From Cryomorphaceae bacterium (GTDB lineage Bacteria > Bacteroidota > Bacteroidia > Flavobacteriales > Schleiferiaceae), in the NCBI GenBank assembly GCA_021298655.1, contig JAJTFK010000009.1, positions 856-45,019 on the forward strand: a DNA stretch of 44,164 nt, given 5' to 3'. Made by a program: the position numbers and the translations under genes. The notes under the pieces are model-generated. The model was given only the letters and a program-made list of their open reading frames with translations. It was not told where the DNA came from and did no database searches. This document shows, piece by piece, positions 42,428-44,164 of the stretch; positions within the stretch are counted from its first letter, which is position 1, and the number at the start of each line of letters is the position of its first letter.

Positions 42428-43032
42428 TGGCAACGCAATCTCCCAACGTCGTCGCTCAGGCGATCAGCATCCTCCCGGCGGACCGCGCGCGGCTCATGGG
42501 CCAAAAGGGGTCCGTTCTGTGGTTTACGGGCTTGAGCGGAAGCGGCAAAAGCACGCTGGCCAACGCCCTCGACGCGGAACTCCACCGAAACGGAACAAAA
42601 ACGGCGCTGCTCGACGGCGACAACCTGCGCCACGGCCTCTGCGGCGACCTCGGTTTCGGCGCCGAGGACCGCCACGAAAACCTGCGCCGGGTGGCCGAAG
42701 TGGCCAAGCTCATGGCCGACACCGGGCTCGTGGTGATTACGGCCTTCGTAAGCCCGTTCCGAAGCGACCGGGACCGCGCCCGGACAATTATTGGCCCCGA
42801 GCGCTTCGCCGAGATTTATGTGGACTGTCCGCTCGAGGTCTGCGCGGCCCGCGACGTCAAGGGGCTATATGCCAAGGCCCAAGCGGGCCTAATTGCCGAC
42901 TTTACCGGGGTGAATTCACCCTACGAGGCCCCGCTAGCGCCCGAGCTCACGGTGTCCAGCGGCGCCGAGTCCCTAGAAGCCAGCACCCGCCGCGTGGCGG
43001 AATGGTATAAAACGTTTAATTCCCGTTTGTAA
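42427..43032 (+). CDS. cysC: Adenylylsulfate kinase (APS kinase)
   Basis: Phosphorylates APS to PAPS. It has 201 residues. The P-loop is GLSGSGKST (35-43, Lys41). LLDGDNLRHGLCGDLGF, VITAFVSPFRSDRDRAR with the family serine, and YVDCPLEVCAARDVKGLYAKA are all standard, along with FTGVNSPYEAP. It overlaps the permease stop by 1 nt and is 6 bp before cysD. It is a separate gene and is not fused to CysN. Confidence 0.97.
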   Translation: MATQSPNVVAQAISILPADRARLMGQKGSVLWFTGLSGSGKSTLANALDAELHRNGTKTALLDGDNLRHGLCGDLGFGAEDRHENLRRVAEVAKLMADTGLVVITAFVSPFRSDRDRARTIIGPERFAEIYVDCPLEVCAARDVKGLYAKAQAGLIADFTGVNSPYEAPLAPELTVSSGAESLEASTRRVAEWYKTFNSRL

Positions 43033-43038
43033 GCACCC

Positions 43039-43938
43039 ATGCAGCACTCCAGCTTCCTCGACGAACTCGAGGCCGAAGCCATCTACGTCATCCGCGAGGC
43101 CTACGCCCAATTCGAGCGTCCGGCCATCCTTTTTAGCGGCGGAAAAGACTCTATTGTGGTCAGCCACTTGGCCCGAAAGGCCTTTGCTCCGGCGGGCATA
43201 CCCTTTGCGCTGGTTCACGTCGACACCGGACACAACTTTCCCGAAACCATGGAATTTCGGGACCGCTACGCCGCCTCCTTGGGCGCCCAACTCCTGGTGG
43301 GAAGCGTTCAGGAATCCATCGACCGAGGAACCGCGCAAGAGGAACAGGGTCCGCTAGGCAACCGCAACCGAATACAGTCGGTTACCCTGCTTGAAACGAT
43401 TGAGCGCGAAGGCCTGGACTGCCTGCTCGGCGGCGGACGTCGGGACGAAGAGAAGGCCCGCGCCAAGGAGCGCTTCTTCAGTCACCGAGATGCGTTCGGC
43501 CAATGGGATCCCAAAAACCAGCGTCCCGAGCTGTGGAACTTGTTCAACGGCGCCAAGCAGCCGGGCGAGCACTTTCGGGTGTTCCCCATCAGCAACTGGA
43601 CCGAAATGAACGTCTGGCACTACATCCGCCGTGAAGGTATTGAGCTCCCGTCGCTCTACTTTGCCGCGCCGCGTCGGGTCATTTGGCGCAGCAATTCCTG
43701 GCTGCCGGTCTCCGAGTTCATCACGCTTCGTCCGAACGAGATTCCGGTCGGAAAAATGGTCCGGTTCCGCACCCTCGGCGACATCACCATCACCGGCGGA
43801 ATCGAGTCCGAGGCCGTAACCCTCGACCAAATCATTGCGGAAGTCGAAACCCTACGGCAGACCGAGCGCGGAAACCGCGAAGACGACAAGCGCAGCGAAG
43901 CCTCGATGGAGGAGCGTAAAAAACAAGGATATTTCTGA
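43039..43938 (+). CDS. cysD: Sulfate adenylyltransferase subunit 2
   Basis: Catalytic small subunit of ATP sulfurylase, which makes APS from sulfate and ATP, powered by the CysN GTPase. It has 299 residues, normal. The PP-loop is [11 protein letters not shown] (31-41). [34 protein letters not shown], and [19 protein letters not shown] follow. The C-terminus ends [10 protein letters not shown], as in homologues. No Shine-Dalgarno sequence is visible. Two base pairs separate it from cysN. Confidence 0.97.
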   Translation: MQHSSFLDELEAEAIYVIREAYAQFERPAILFSGGKDSIVVSHLARKAFAPAGIPFALVHVDTGHNFPETMEFRDRYAASLGAQLLVGSVQESIDRGTAQEEQGPLGNRNRIQSVTLLETIEREGLDCLLGGGRRDEEKARAKERFFSHRDAFGQWDPKNQRPELWNLFNGAKQPGEHFRVFPISNWTEMNVWHYIRREGIELPSLYFAAPRRVIWRSNSWLPVSEFITLRPNEIPVGKMVRFRTLGDITITGGIESEAVTLDQIIAEVETLRQTERGNREDDKRSEASMEERKKQGYF

Positions 43939-43940
43939 TT

Positions 43941-44164
43941 ATGAACGTTTTGCGATTTACTACCGCGGGCTCCGTCGACGACGGCAAGTCCACGCTCATC
44001 GGGCGCCTTCTGTACGACAGCAAGTCGGTGTTCATGGACCAACTCGACGCCGTAGCCGCCAGCAGCAAGCGCCGCGGCACCGAGCTCGACCTCAGCCTTT
44101 TGACCGACGGCCTCAAGGACGAGCGCGAGCAAGGTATTACGATCGACGTGGCCTACCGCTACTT
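43941..44164 (+). CDS. cysN: Sulfate adenylyltransferase subunit 1, truncated by window edge
   Basis: GTPase large subunit of ATP sulfurylase. Only the first 74 codons are inside the window and the frame is open at the end. [20 protein letters not shown] carries the GTPase P-loop (Lys16), and [15 protein letters not shown] is the switch I/G2 region. It starts 2 bp after cysD. Whether the missing part carries a CysC fusion cannot be seen; the separate cysC upstream makes that less likely. Confidence 0.95.
   Translation, partial: MNVLRFTTAGSVDDGKSTLIGRLLYDSKSVFMDQLDAVAASSKRRGTELDLSLLTDGLKDEREQGITIDVAYRY

Noticed and set aside
1-44164. tRNA, rRNA, riboswitch, insertion sequence or prophage
   Set aside because: Reading both strands between genes gave no cloverleaf, no transposase or integrase, and gaps too short (at most about 125 bp) to hold most of these.

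Overview
This 44 kb window is chromosomal core sequence from a GC-rich member of the Bacteroidota, most likely a Flavobacteriales-type lineage. Four things point there: -7 promoter elements of the form TAnnTTTG in front of many genes; two proteins with type IX secretion (T9SS) C-terminal sorting domains; long Bacteroidota-type signal peptidase I and BamA; and the flavobacterial gene order CBS protein - nadK - DUF6089 barrel - uppS - bamA - ompH - ompH - murI. No tRNA, rRNA, CRISPR array, insertion sequence, prophage or plasmid function was recognised. Coding density is very high. No gene-free stretch exceeds about 125 bp, and many neighbouring genes overlap by 1-40 bp.

Layout. 1-1783: metG (minus, cut by the window edge). 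1815-7778 (plus): LD-carboxypeptidase, YraN-like protein, rRNA pseudouridine synthase, AsmA-like protein, a stand-alone T9SS type B sorting domain and a DUF2141 protein. 7775-9379 (minus): alpha/beta hydrolase and pdxJ. 9445-16773 (plus): the envelope run CBS protein, nadK, DUF6089 barrel, uppS, bamA, two OmpH/Skp chaperones and murI. 16770-22852 (minus): a methyltransferase, a carotenoid desaturase-like oxidoreductase, murQ, an RsmB-like rRNA methyltransferase and an MsbA-like ABC exporter. 22907-24043 (minus): a lipoprotein di-haem peroxidase. 24098-25375 (plus): a UDP-sugar dehydrogenase. 25403-27022 (minus): an acyl-CoA carboxylase beta subunit. 27113-30859 (minus): nfu, gamma-carbonic anhydrase, lepB and a secreted unknown. 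30895-32538 (plus): pgi. 32499-36910 (minus): a MarR regulator and the translation genes frr, pyrH, tsf, rpsB, rpsI and rplM. 37033-39066 (plus): a T9SS-exported M43 protease. 39109-40596 (minus): a GT-C glycosyltransferase. 40694-end (plus): a sulfate module of SLC13 permease, cysC, cysD and cysN (cut by the window edge).

How it works together. Most genes serve envelope building (UppS, BamA, Skp-type chaperones, MurI, MurQ, signal peptidase, AsmA-like protein, lipid-type ABC exporter), translation, or sulfate activation to PAPS. No exotic defence or mobile system was found.

The most notable signal is regulatory. At ten or more genes the -7 element ends exactly 4 nt before the start codon, whether that codon is ATG, GTG or TTG. 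If the element sits at its usual place, transcription would begin on the first base of the start codon, so these mRNAs would be leaderless. The spacing also identifies non-ATG starts (rluB GTG, ABC exporter GTG, pgi TTG) and lets divergent genes share intergenic gaps of only 31-35 bp. Ribosomal protein genes and a few others depart from the rule and appear to keep a leader.
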